Assembly (NCBI GenBank): GCA_016342455.1
Contig: JAEIOE010000022.1
Coordinates: 1 to 34,447 of the forward strand
From: Mycoplasmatota bacterium
GTDB taxonomy: Bacteria; Bacillota_I; Bacilli_A; Izemoplasmatales; Hujiaoplasmataceae
DNA: 34,447 nucleotides
Reading direction: 5' to 3'
Shown here piece by piece: positions 25,077-33,419 of this stretch. Within the stretch, counting starts at the first letter, position 1. Each line of letters opens with the position of its first letter. The position numbers were made by a program, and so were the translations under genes. The notes under the pieces are model-generated. The model had not been told where the DNA came from and made no database searches. It saw only the letters and a list, made by a program, of their open reading frames with translations.

Positions 25077-27432
25077 TTTTATCCTCCAAAGCTTTGAAAT
25101 AATATAGTCTTGAGCCAAAATCGCCCATTAATCTTACTGATTCGTTAATACCAGAACCCATAAAGTTTTGTTTGGGAATAAATCCATTATTCACTAATTG
25201 ATCTCCACCCAAAACTTGATGGTCTTGTTCCATTTCATATAAGTAATTATTTGATAGTATATGAAATAAGATACCATTATGATTTAATTTGATTGGTAAA
25301 GCATGTTTTACTAAGTAACCAAACTTAGATAAATTGAAATATGCTTTTCTGTTATCTACTTGATAAGTATAGTTCTTATCTAACATAAACATATCAATCA
25401 CTTCATGACTACCATTCGGTTGTTCTAGGGTCTTATAAACGCCTAGAATACATTCTTTTTTATCTTTAGAGGTTACTGCTATATACATATTATTTGTTTC
25501 AAAAGGATTCTTAATGCGGTGATATTCTCCAAATTGAAGTAGTTTTCTATGTTCTTTATAGAAAGTGATTTGATTCTTTATTACTTTCTTTTCAAAAGTA
25601 CTAAGACTAGAACTATCAAATTCATAGCCTAATAAGCCAAAAGCAGCTACATCAAATCTTGTTTCTAAAGGAGTTCTTCTAATTACTTGAGCTGATGGAC
25701 TATCTGAGACATGAGCTCCCATTACTGATTGAGGGTAGCCATAGCTAGTCCCATATTGTATTAACTGACGACAATAGGCATCTGTGTTGTCTGATGTCCA
25801 GACTTGAGGCATATAGTAAAGCATTGCCATATCAAACCTGTTTCCTCCACTTGCACAAGATTCAAAGAGAACTGTTGGAAATTTAGTTGTAAGTCTTTCT
25901 AAAATGTTATAAAGTCCCAATTGATATAAATGTACTAGTTTTCCTTGGTTTGCACTATCTAAAGAGTTAGAGTAGATATCAGAAAAACTTCTATTCATAT
26001 CCCATTTAATGTATTTTATATTCGCTGATTCAATTAAATCAGATAATACTTTTACTAAATAATCTTTAACTTCTGCTTTCGTTAAGTCAAGAATTAATTG
26101 GTTTCTTCCAAAACTTGGCTTTCGATTATCATGCTTTATCGCCCATTCTGGATGTGCTCTGTATAAATCACTATCCATGTTGACCATTTCAGGTTCTACC
26201 CAAATACCAAAGTCCATACCGATTTTATTAATCTTTTCTGCTAATTTATTAATTCCCAAAGGTAATTTTTTCTTATTGACAAACCAGTCACCAAGACCAG
26301 CTGTGTCACTGTTTCTCTTACCAAACCACCCATCATCTAAGACAAATAGTTCTATTCCTAATTTCTTAGCTGATTTCGCAAGTTTTAGCAACTTCTTTTG
26401 GCTAAAGTCAAACATCGTTGCTTCCCAGTTATTAAAGAGAACCGGACGTTCTTTTTTCGCCCAGTCCGGTTTTATGATATGGTTGTTTATTAGTTCGTGA
26501 TAATTCTTTGATAGTTGATTTAATCCTGTATTTGAAAAAGACATCACCACTTCAGGAGTCACAAATTGTTCTGATTGTTTAAGTTCCCAATAGAAATCAA
26601 AAGAGTTAATTCCCATTTGTACTCTTAGTATGTCAAATGGACTTCTTTCAATTACGACTTCAAAATTACCAGAATATACTAAAGCAAAACCAAAGCATTT
26701 ACCATATTTCTCATTCGCTTCGTTTTCTGAGATAACAACAAAAGGATTATGATCAGCTGATGATACTCCTTTTTTTGAATCAATCTTCGTAATTCCTTGA
26801 ATGACTTTGCGCTTATTAATCATTCTTTCTCTTATCCAAGCACCCTCAAAAGTTGTTAATTGGTAATCATCACTAAAACTATCAAAGTTCATACTTAATG
26901 CTTTTTCTAATATGATAGGTTCACTTGATTCGTTTCTGATCACAGCTCTTCTTGTGATAACGTCAACTGTTGGAAAGACAGAATAATGTAAGTCAACTTC
27001 TATATTTAATAAATCGTCTCTTAAAGTAATAACTAAAGTTTCCACTTCTGTTTTGTTCGCCTTTGTTTCAGGCATTTCGTCAAAGATTGGTTTTGAAATA
27101 ACCTCATGTTTCAAATAAAGGAAATCACTAGTTCGAGAGCCATCCTTTAAACGCAGATGCAACATAGGCTCTCTAAAATCTCCTTTTCCATATGTAGGCA
27201 TTTCTAAGAAAGCAAGATTAAGATTGAATGTCTTATCCTCTTCTTGATAGATTACCTGGCTTCCTACTTCAATATTATGTTTAGGTTTTAAATCATTAAT
27301 TTCATTGTTGATATCCAATATCTCACCATAATAAACTTGCCCTAAATGCTTACTAGGCAATACTTTTATAACGTATGAAGTATTTTCAGTTTGTAAATGA
27401 AACAATAACTTTTCTTTATCAATATATATCAT
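25060..27432 (-). CDS. Alpha-galactosidase, GH36
   Basis: A 790-residue cytosolic GH36 enzyme, slightly longer than the usual 720-750. The N-terminal beta-supersandwich (about 1-325) precedes the barrel with LFVLDDGWFGKRN, DFGIWVEPEMVN, nucleophile Asp478 in KWDMNR, FESCASGGNRFD, and acid/base Asp548 in TSDNTD. It removes terminal alpha-1,6-galactose from raffinose-family sugars or galactomannan fragments. The start overlaps the upstream permease stop (ATGA) with AGGAG 12 bases before, so translation is coupled. Finding it directly behind an ABC-2-type permease and a TetR-like fusion is unusual, because alpha-galactosidases usually sit beside sugar importers. Confidence 0.93.
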   Translation of the reverse strand: MIYIDKEKLLFHLQTENTSYVIKVLPSKHLGQVYYGEILDINNEINDLKPKHNIEVGSQVIYQEEDKTFNLNLAFLEMPTYGKGDFREPMLHLRLKDGSRTSDFLYLKHEVISKPIFDEMPETKANKTEVETLVITLRDDLLNIEVDLHYSVFPTVDVITRRAVIRNESSEPIILEKALSMNFDSFSDDYQLTTFEGAWIRERMINKRKVIQGITKIDSKKGVSSADHNPFVVISENEANEKYGKCFGFALVYSGNFEVVIERSPFDILRVQMGINSFDFYWELKQSEQFVTPEVVMSFSNTGLNQLSKNYHELINNHIIKPDWAKKERPVLFNNWEATMFDFSQKKLLKLAKSAKKLGIELFVLDDGWFGKRNSDTAGLGDWFVNKKKLPLGINKLAEKINKIGMDFGIWVEPEMVNMDSDLYRAHPEWAIKHDNRKPSFGRNQLILDLTKAEVKDYLVKVLSDLIESANIKYIKWDMNRSFSDIYSNSLDSANQGKLVHLYQLGLYNILERLTTKFPTVLFESCASGGNRFDMAMLYYMPQVWTSDNTDAYCRQLIQYGTSYGYPQSVMGAHVSDSPSAQVIRRTPLETRFDVAAFGLLGYEFDSSSLSTFEKKVIKNQITFYKEHRKLLQFGEYHRIKNPFETNNMYIAVTSKDKKECILGVYKTLEQPNGSHEVIDMFMLDKNYTYQVDNRKAYFNLSKFGYLVKHALPIKLNHNGILFHILSNNYLYEMEQDHQVLGGDQLVNNGFIPKQNFMGSGINESVRLMGDFGSRLYYFKALEDKNEKSN

Positions 27433-28172
27433 TTTTCTTGTTGTTCTCCTTTTTGGTCAATTCTAAATAATAAATATGATTTGAAATAAGGTCTAATCAC
27501 AAAGAATGTAAATACAAATATATAGACAAACTGTAATAAAACAGCCAATACGATTAACCAATTCGGTGTATGAATGTAACCTACTATTACTGTTTCAAAA
27601 AGAATGCCAGATAAATAGGCGGGTGAAATGATTAGCGCATATTGGAAGAATTCTGGAATTAAGCCTTGTTGGTAAAAAATAGGCATAACAGAGAATATTA
27701 CGATATATCCTATATATGATATCGACATTAAATTACTTGATTTAGAAGTAATTGCTAAAACGAAGCCAATAATAATATGAATCGTAGCTGATAATAGGTA
27801 GATTAGTATAAATAAGAATATATTATAATTCATATGTAATACGGTAAACATCACAATAATATATAGAATTAGTGGTATTAACAACATTAATAAAGCACTA
27901 CAAAGTTTCGCAAAAATGATTTCTATACTAGAACATTCACATACTGCTAACGGAAATAAAGATTCTTCTTCTGTTTCAATATACACAGAAATCGATAAGA
28001 TTACTACTGGCAAAATAAACACTGTGATATAAACAAGTATTAATGGGTTGATTTGTGGGAAAAATGCCATTGACACAGAAAATAAAATTGATAAGACTAA
28101 CACTGTTTGTAATACACTATATCGCAAGTAATTTTTAAAATCACTCTTAACTATTTGAATAAAATGATTCAT
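27429..28172 (-). CDS. ABC-2-type transporter permease
   Basis: A 247-residue integral membrane protein with six hydrophobic segments and a soluble N-terminal stretch (IQIVKSDFKNYLRYS), the plan of ABC-2 export permeases. The segment ETEEESLFPLAVCECSSIEIIFAKL after the second helix resembles the coupling region that contacts the ATPase. An in-frame GTG at 28181 overlaps the upstream stop, but AAGGGG is ideally placed for the ATG at 28172. No normal ATPase gene is adjacent; the gene immediately upstream carries what looks like a degenerate ABC ATPase domain. Exported substrate unknown. I infer the family from topology, not from a strong motif. Confidence 0.65.
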   Translation of the reverse strand: MNHFIQIVKSDFKNYLRYSVLQTVLVLSILFSVSMAFFPQINPLILVYITVFILPVVILSISVYIETEEESLFPLAVCECSSIEIIFAKLCSALLMLLIPLILYIIVMFTVLHMNYNIFLFILIYLLSATIHIIIGFVLAITSKSSNLMSISYIGYIVIFSVMPIFYQQGLIPEFFQYALIISPAYLSGILFETVIVGYIHTPNWLIVLAVLLQFVYIFVFTFFVIRPYFKSYLLFRIDQKGEQQEK

Positions 28173-28177
28173 CGTAC

Positions 28178-29476
28178 TCACCCCTTACATTCTTCAATAT
28201 CTTTACATTCTAGTGAATAATCACTTGAGATATTTTTGATTTTTTTGTTTTTTAAATAAAATAATAGTTGTTCATCATCTTTATGAAGTATTTTTGTTTT
28301 CAATAAATCATCTTCGTAGTAATTGACTAAGAAGTTATCTGTTTCTTTCATTAAGCTACTGGTTTTTATTTCTCTTAATACATCGTTATTAGATACATAA
28401 GTATAAAAATTATCGATGTATTGCGGATATATTGTTTTATCAATCACTACTATTTTACTAATTTTCGCTGTTTTAGGCAATATAAGATTGAAAAGAATTT
28501 CTAATTCCTCCGGTAAGTAATTGCTAATCAGTTGATCTAAGACGATATATTCCTTTGCAATAAAGGAATTATAGACTAGTAATAAAGCGATTTGTTGAGA
28601 ATATTCTAATGCGTGATAGCTAGTTTTAGCGAACTTTAAAGATTTAAGACTAATAAAAAAAGATAGATCTCTTAAACTCTTTTTCATTCCAGCATCAATA
28701 ATATTCTCTAAAGTAATTTGTTTAATCTTTAGTTTATTCCGAATAGCAGCTAAAGTATTTTGTTTGTTAATTAGCTGACCTGATAATCTAAAGGTATCAT
28801 TTTCAGCTAAATATACTTCAAGTTTGTCTGTAACTATATAGTTAAGATTACCATGTAATCCACTTAATTCTGTTTTTTTGGGTTGTTGCTCTAAGTTAAT
28901 GCTTCCGTTACTATCAAATAGAAACTTCTTAATATCTATAAGTTCAGTATCTAGATGATTAAAGCCTTTGAAATGTTGATATAGCAGTGAATTCAAACTA
29001 TTCATAAATATATCTATATAAGGATAGTTTCGCTGTTTTAGAATGTCTAGTAATCTATTCTTGATTCTTCTCTCAGAAGATTCAATACAATTCAATTCAA
29101 TTTCTTCTTTTAAATATTTTGACTCATTATTTATCATTTTTAAGAGATTGTAGTATCTGTTATCTAAATCCCATATATTTTTTATGTTTTGAAACAATAA
29201 ATCTACCACATCTTCTGGTTTAGATATATTTTGTAATGTAATGTTTTCAGTATTTAGACTAACTACTCCTAAGGTATATACATAATCAATTAAGGCATAA
29301 TAGATTTCTTCCTTTGTTTTGAAACGATAATAAAAACTACCTTTATTGTAGTCGGAGTTTTTGATTATTATATTAGTGGATGCTAAATCGTAAGGCTTTG
29401 AAGAAAACTCATTTAAAGTCGCTTCAAATAGCGCTTCATTCTTTTTTAGCAAGTAAGTTTTATCTGATGTAAGCAT
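28178..29476 (-). CDS. TetR-like regulator fused to a degenerate ABC ATPase-like domain
   Basis: A 432-residue protein. Residues 1-about 195 form a TetR-type regulator: helix-turn-helix with IIIKNSDYNKGSFYYRFKTKEEIYYALI (about 36-63), then a helical ligand or dimer domain. From about 200 the chain has the order of an ABC ATPase: a beta-rich start (GNLNYIVTDKLEVYLAEND), a helical segment, a signature-like ALEYSQQIALLL (Ser293), a Walker B-like EYIVLDQL (Asp314, with Gln at the Glu position) and a D-loop-like NYLPEE. The Walker A lysine motif is missing, so ATP hydrolysis is unlikely. The next gene is an ABC-2-type permease. It may sense transporter state or nucleotide. The TetR part is secure; the ABC assignment is inference. 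Confidence 0.65.
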   Translation of the reverse strand: MLTSDKTYLLKKNEALFEATLNEFSSKPYDLASTNIIIKNSDYNKGSFYYRFKTKEEIYYALIDYVYTLGVVSLNTENITLQNISKPEDVVDLLFQNIKNIWDLDNRYYNLLKMINNESKYLKEEIELNCIESSERRIKNRLLDILKQRNYPYIDIFMNSLNSLLYQHFKGFNHLDTELIDIKKFLFDSNGSINLEQQPKKTELSGLHGNLNYIVTDKLEVYLAENDTFRLSGQLINKQNTLAAIRNKLKIKQITLENIIDAGMKKSLRDLSFFISLKSLKFAKTSYHALEYSQQIALLLVYNSFIAKEYIVLDQLISNYLPEELEILFNLILPKTAKISKIVVIDKTIYPQYIDNFYTYVSNNDVLREIKTSSLMKETDNFLVNYYEDDLLKTKILHKDDEQLLFYLKNKKIKNISSDYSLECKDIEECKG

Positions 29477-29500
29477 AATAATCCCGCCTTTTATACTTCT

Positions 29501-29530
29501 TAGTATATACTAGGTGGTTTAATATGTCAA
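29501..29530 (-). promoter_or_regulatory. Promoter and operator of the TetR-ABC/galactosidase operon
   Basis: On the minus strand a perfect TTGACA (29530-29525) and TATACT (29507-29502) are 17 bp apart, a near-consensus promoter. The perfect 12-bp palindrome TAGTATATACTA at 29501-29512 covers the -10 box, where a TetR-type repressor would block transcription. The transcript would start near 29495. Confidence 0.75.
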
Positions 29531-29538
29531 GTTCGTTT

Positions 29539-29561
29539 GAAAAAAAAGGCGATAAGTCGCC
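29539..29561 (-). terminator. Terminator of the thyA-to-ycxB operon
   Basis: On the minus strand GGCGA, CTTA loop, TCGCC, followed by eight Ts. It sits directly after the YcxB-like stop and just ahead of the next operon's promoter. Confidence 0.85.
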
Positions 29562-29562
29562 C

Positions 29563-30051
29563 TTACTTCTTTTTGAGTTTTTCTTTCATGAAATCCTCAA
29601 AGACTTCTAAGTCATCACTACGTTCAAAGCCTTTAAATGATACAATATAGGTTTTCTTATCTTTTGACTGTAATATAAAGAAATCTTTTCCTTTTTTAAA
29701 TCTAAGAATACTTTCATATTCTACTGTATACTCTTTAATATTAAAGACTTTCATATTCTCTTCCATAAACTCATAAGACTGTAACACAGGTTGAGATACT
29801 AATGGAGATCTTCTTAATATACGTTTCGTCGTTACTTTTTGCATTAAGAAAGTCATCAATAGATAGAATGCTAAGATTCCTAATAAGATAAGTGCGTACT
29901 TCCATTGTTGAATTGCTAGCATATATACAATAAATACTAGAGATATAGCTGACATAATTAAAAAGTTTTTCTTCAAATAAGATGATAAGTAGTATTTGTT
30001 ATACTCTAGGATAAGATCTTTATCGTAAAGTGTTTTATTTTTAATATTCAT
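29563..30051 (-). CDS. YcxB-like membrane protein
   Basis: A 162-residue protein with two membrane helices (about residues 30-70) and a C-terminal cytosolic domain (about 88-160) containing YEFMEENMKVFN, YESILRFKKGKDFFIL and a short YIVSFKGF strand. This is the pattern of the YcxB-like C-terminal domain, of unknown function. AGGAGG is well placed before the ATG. Last gene of the thyA operon, 12 bases after the PAP2 gene. Confidence 0.65.
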   Translation of the reverse strand: MNIKNKTLYDKDLILEYNKYYLSSYLKKNFLIMSAISLVFIVYMLAIQQWKYALILLGILAFYLLMTFLMQKVTTKRILRRSPLVSQPVLQSYEFMEENMKVFNIKEYTVEYESILRFKKGKDFFILQSKDKKTYIVSFKGFERSDDLEVFEDFMKEKLKKK

Positions 30052-30063
30052 AACATATTCCTC

Positions 30064-31017
30064 CTAAAAATTATATTTCTTAAATAGTAATGGATATAAT
30101 CCAATCGCTACAAATAACATGGTTGCGTATCTAATATAATCAAGTAATAAGCCGAGAATCGCTTTAAAATTTTCACCAGCTAATAAAGCATCAGTATCTA
30201 CAATAAGACCAAATATAAAGCTTAAAGCGTATCTCACAGCCATTATTACAGCAATCCCTATCACAAAACGTAAGATATTGTTTTTCACTGACTTATTATG
30301 ACTGAAGTTTACTTTTTTCTTTTCATAAGCGATTGCTAGTATGAAACCTGTAATCGTCCCAAACATCTTAGTAACAGATTCTGTATCAAAGAAAAATTGA
30401 GAAGCATCTAATACAGAAGAACTTGTATTTCTACTAGCATAGATGATCCATATTGCAATTAAACTAACATTTACTAAAATAAGTAATATTGTATATAGCT
30501 TTTTATAGTCTTTTGTTTTATCTAAGTATTTTGATAAGACAAAACTTAAAAGAATACCTAGGGCAGCTCCTGCTAAAACATCTGTTAAATAGTGAACTCC
30601 GATATACATTCTACTAATAGCCACTAATACAGTAATAATGATAGCTACTGTTAATAACCACTTCTTCTTTAAGAAACAATAGATACTAAAGAATAAAGTA
30701 GATGCCGTTTGTGTATGACCACTTGGGAATGAGTAACTACCGCTTGTAGTTGGTCTTAGGTTTTCAATACTAGAATCAACTACATATGGTCTATTTCTCA
30801 TGATTAAGAGTTTAAATAGAGAATTAATACCTACTGAGATGAATACGATAATCCCTATCTTTTCACCGATAGCTTTATCGTAACACCAATAAATAAATCC
30901 TAGTACACATATTAAGACTACTTCTTCACCTAGCATCGTGCTAGCTTCAAAGAAGAAATCTAAAAGGGTTGATCTTAAACTTTGCAGCCAATGGATAATT
31001 TCTAATTCAAAATTCAT
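30064..31017 (-). CDS. PAP2-family phosphatase, membrane-bound
   Basis: A 317-residue membrane phosphatase. The three family motifs are present: KLLIMRNRP (K-x6-R-P), SFPSGHTQ (PSGH), and SRMYIGVHYLTD (SR-x5-H-x3-D). Additional membrane helices follow at the C-terminus, making it longer than the minimal family size. Such enzymes remove phosphate from phosphatidic acid or undecaprenyl pyrophosphate at the outer face. Being close to a PlsC-type acyltransferase suggests a lipid role, but undecaprenyl recycling is also possible. TGGAGT precedes the start; the gap to the upstream gene is one base. Confidence 0.9.
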   Translation of the reverse strand: MNFELEIIHWLQSLRSTLLDFFFEASTMLGEEVVLICVLGFIYWCYDKAIGEKIGIIVFISVGINSLFKLLIMRNRPYVVDSSIENLRPTTSGSYSFPSGHTQTASTLFFSIYCFLKKKWLLTVAIIITVLVAISRMYIGVHYLTDVLAGAALGILLSFVLSKYLDKTKDYKKLYTILLILVNVSLIAIWIIYASRNTSSSVLDASQFFFDTESVTKMFGTITGFILAIAYEKKKVNFSHNKSVKNNILRFVIGIAVIMAVRYALSFIFGLIVDTDALLAGENFKAILGLLLDYIRYATMLFVAIGLYPLLFKKYNF

Positions 31018-31018
31018 T

Positions 31019-31591
31019 TTATATCACTCCAAATAATAGAATTCCCAATACTCCAGCTATAGCAACTAAGTATACAGGGTGTGCTTTTTTCCATAATCTT
31101 GATAGTACAAATATTACTGTAAATATAATAAGTGATTTTATTTCTATGTTAAAATTACCAAATTGGAAGTTTTCAACTTCAAATACGTATTTTAATATAA
31201 ACATAATTCCAACAGAAAGGATAATTCCAGGAACTACAGGCCTTACACCTTTTAAAAATCCTCTTACATAGATATTAGTTGAGAACTTAGAAAAAGCTTT
31301 CGCAATCATGAGGATTATAACAAAAGATGGTACCATTACTCCCAAAGTAGCCGCTATCGCTCCGATAATGCCAGCTTGTTCATAACCGATAAAGGTTGCG
31401 ATGTTTACAGCGAATGGTCCAGGTGTTGATTCTGCGATTGCAATCCAGTCGATTAAAATGTCCGTATTTTCTACCCAGGCATTATTAAATACTTCTTGAG
31501 TAATAAGTGGAATCATGGCGTATCCACCTCCAAAGGTGAATAAGCCGATTTTTAAGAAGGTAATGAATAATTTAAACAAAAGACTAAGCAT
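31019..31591 (-). CDS. Chromate transporter family protein, half-size (second)
   Basis: A protein of about 190 residues with one CHR domain: FLKIGLFTFGGGYAMIPLI at the N-terminus, then AIAESTPGPFAVNIATFIGY and AATLGVMVPSF. Single-domain CHR proteins work in pairs of opposite orientation. The ATG at 31591 has AGGGGG nine bases upstream and overlaps the stop of its partner; an ATG two codons earlier (31597) is possible, and the long TTG-start form from 31618 is rejected. Anion transport, chromate or sulfate-like, is the family role; the physiological substrate is uncertain. Confidence 0.88.
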   Translation of the reverse strand: MLSLLFKLFITFLKIGLFTFGGGYAMIPLITQEVFNNAWVENTDILIDWIAIAESTPGPFAVNIATFIGYEQAGIIGAIAATLGVMVPSFVIILMIAKAFSKFSTNIYVRGFLKGVRPVVPGIILSVGIMFILKYVFEVENFQFGNFNIEIKSLIIFTVIFVLSRLWKKAHPVYLVAIAGVLGILLFGVI

Positions 31592-32132
31592 CTTCATCCA
31601 CCCCCTTGTTTTTAACAATCAAAGCGTGGATGATTCCTACGATTCCGCCTATTAATATAACAAGAACGATAGGAATGATATCAAAACTAACTACTATTAA
31701 TCCAAATAATAATAAAATATAGCTAAGCCAGTCTTTATCTGTTTTTCGATAGATTCTAATACCAGCATTAAGAATTAGTACAGAGACTGCGATTCTTATC
31801 CCTAAGAAAGCATATTCTACCCAGACATTCTCTTTAAACTGCATTAAGAAAGCTGAAATCAATATAATGATAATTAAAGATGGTAACACAACTCCTAAAG
31901 TCGCTGCGATACTGCCTTTAACGCCATATTTCTTATAACCGATATAAGTAGCTGAATTAATTGCAATAGGTCCAGGTGTGGACTCAGCTATTGCAATAAT
32001 ATCAATAAATTCTTCTTCACCTAACCATTTAAATTTGTCTACCGCATAAAAATGAATGAGAGGAATCATTGCGTAGCCACCACCAAAGGTGAATAAGCCT
32101 ATTTTAAAGAAAGTAATAAATAGTAATAACAT
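31584..32132 (-). CDS. Chromate transporter family protein, half-size (first)
   Basis: A 182-residue CHR-domain membrane protein with FFKIGLFTFGGGYAMIPLI, AIAESTPGPIAINSATYIGY and AATLGVVLPSL. It is clearly paralogous to the next gene and overlaps it, so a heterodimer is expected. AGGAGT lies before the ATG. It follows the acyltransferase gene by eight bases in the thyA operon. Confidence 0.9.
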   Translation of the reverse strand: MLLLFITFFKIGLFTFGGGYAMIPLIHFYAVDKFKWLGEEEFIDIIAIAESTPGPIAINSATYIGYKKYGVKGSIAATLGVVLPSLIIIILISAFLMQFKENVWVEYAFLGIRIAVSVLILNAGIRIYRKTDKDWLSYILLLFGLIVVSFDIIPIVLVILIGGIVGIIHALIVKNKGVDEDA

Positions 32133-32140
32133 AAAAACTC

Positions 32141-32953
32141 CTAGCTAGTTTTAAACTTATTCATTTGCTCTTGTATTTTTTCGAAAACCAAATTTGATAT
32201 TCCAATAGAATCCAAATCTTTATATTCTTCATATTTAATTAAAGGTAAGATATGCATATATACTTTAGTAGGAAATATTCGTAATTTCTTTGATAAAGCA
32301 TGCATATTATAGATACAAACTGGTGAAATAGCTGCTTTCGCTTTTTCTGCTACTCTAAAAGCTCCAGGTTTAAAGGCAATTAAGTCATTTGAATAGGTTC
32401 TTTTCCCTTCAGGGAACACTCCCATAGGTTGGCCTTCCTTAACTTGTTTAATCGCCAATAATATTGTTTTTAAAGCAGATTTATCCGCATAGGGAGAAAT
32501 TGGTATACAACCTATTCCCCTAAGCAAGTTCTTAAGAACAGGAAACTTAAATAAAGGCTCTTTTGAGATAAACGCCAAAGGTTGTTTATATTCCATTAAT
32601 ATATAAATTGGGTCAGTATATTCAATGTGATTTGCATAAACTACAAAATTATTGTCTTTTGGTAAATTTTCTTTACCTGTCGTTATTAATTTAGCGCGAT
32701 AGAAAAATTTAAATATATATCTTGAATATGCTTTTAGAAACATATGTTTAAAGGCTGATTTGTGGTCTGTTTTTTCTGTTGCATAAATAACAATAACAAA
32801 AGGTAAAAATAAAACGATAAAGAAAATAATAAAACTAAGAATAAAGGCAAGCAAAATCGTAAGAATTCCTAAGAAATTTAAAGGGATTCCATTAGTTACA
32901 GAATATATTATAGTTAGTGCAATGGCTAGAATGATATTAAGAATACCTAACAT
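32141..32953 (-). CDS. plsC: 1-acyl-sn-glycerol-3-phosphate acyltransferase (PlsC type)
   Basis: A 270-residue membrane-associated acyltransferase. Two N-terminal hydrophobic segments (about 1-60) precede the catalytic NHIEYTD (H-x4-D, about residues 110-116), FISKEPLFKFP, VFPEGKRTY (EGxR) and the proline-rich ISPVCIYN. It acylates lysophosphatidic acid to phosphatidic acid in phospholipid synthesis. The long N-terminal membrane part is somewhat unusual, so a related lysolipid acyltransferase is possible. GGAAA precedes the ATG, one base after folA. Confidence 0.88.
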   Translation of the reverse strand: MLGILNIILAIALTIIYSVTNGIPLNFLGILTILLAFILSFIIFFIVLFLPFVIVIYATEKTDHKSAFKHMFLKAYSRYIFKFFYRAKLITTGKENLPKDNNFVVYANHIEYTDPIYILMEYKQPLAFISKEPLFKFPVLKNLLRGIGCIPISPYADKSALKTILLAIKQVKEGQPMGVFPEGKRTYSNDLIAFKPGAFRVAEKAKAAISPVCIYNMHALSKKLRIFPTKVYMHILPLIKYEEYKDLDSIGISNLVFEKIQEQMNKFKTS

Positions 32954-32954
32954 A

Positions 32955-33419
32955 TTATTTCCTTTCGTATATCGCGAATACTAAATCTTCTCTTACTTGT
33001 TCGCTTATTAAAACAAAGTTATCTAAGTTAAAATTAAGATATACATTACCCTCATGCTCTTTTAAAATGTGTGTGATATATAATCTATTTGCATATGGTA
33101 AAGCCAATTCATAAATAGTTTTACCACCTATTACAAAGATTTCTTCTTTATGGTCTTCTTTTAGAAAAGCAAATAAATCATCAATAACTAAAACATCAGG
33201 ATAAGAAAACGGTTCTAAAGAAGCAACGATATGTTTTCTATTTGGCAATGGATGACCTAGTCTATCTGTAATAGAATGAAAAGTCATAAGACCCATTAAA
33301 ACAGTTTTATTCAAAGTTGTTTTTTTAAAGTATTTTAAGTCTTCAGCGTAATGCCAAGGAAGATCATTATCCCGACCAATTAAATGGTTAGGGTCAGTTG
33401 CGAAGATTAGTGATATCAT
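32955..33419 (-). CDS. folA: Dihydrofolate reductase
   Basis: A 154-residue DHFR. LIGRDNDLPWHYAEDLKYFKK (residues 13-33) holds the NADPH and substrate loops, including Trp22 of LPWH and the acidic residue that protonates the pterin; VLMGLMTFHSI, PNRKHIVAS and the EIFVIGGKTIYELALPYA nucleotide loop follow. It regenerates tetrahydrofolate consumed by thymidylate synthase. The start overlaps the thyA stop by one base (TAATG) with AGGTGG upstream, so the two are translated together. Confidence 0.95.
   Translation of the reverse strand: MISLIFATDPNHLIGRDNDLPWHYAEDLKYFKKTTLNKTVLMGLMTFHSITDRLGHPLPNRKHIVASLEPFSYPDVLVIDDLFAFLKEDHKEEIFVIGGKTIYELALPYANRLYITHILKEHEGNVYLNFNLDNFVLISEQVREDLVFAIYERK

Noticed and set aside
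26177-26500. 107-codon plus-strand frame inside the alpha-galactosidase gene
   Set aside because: Antisense shadow over the conserved catalytic region of GH36, with no start signals.
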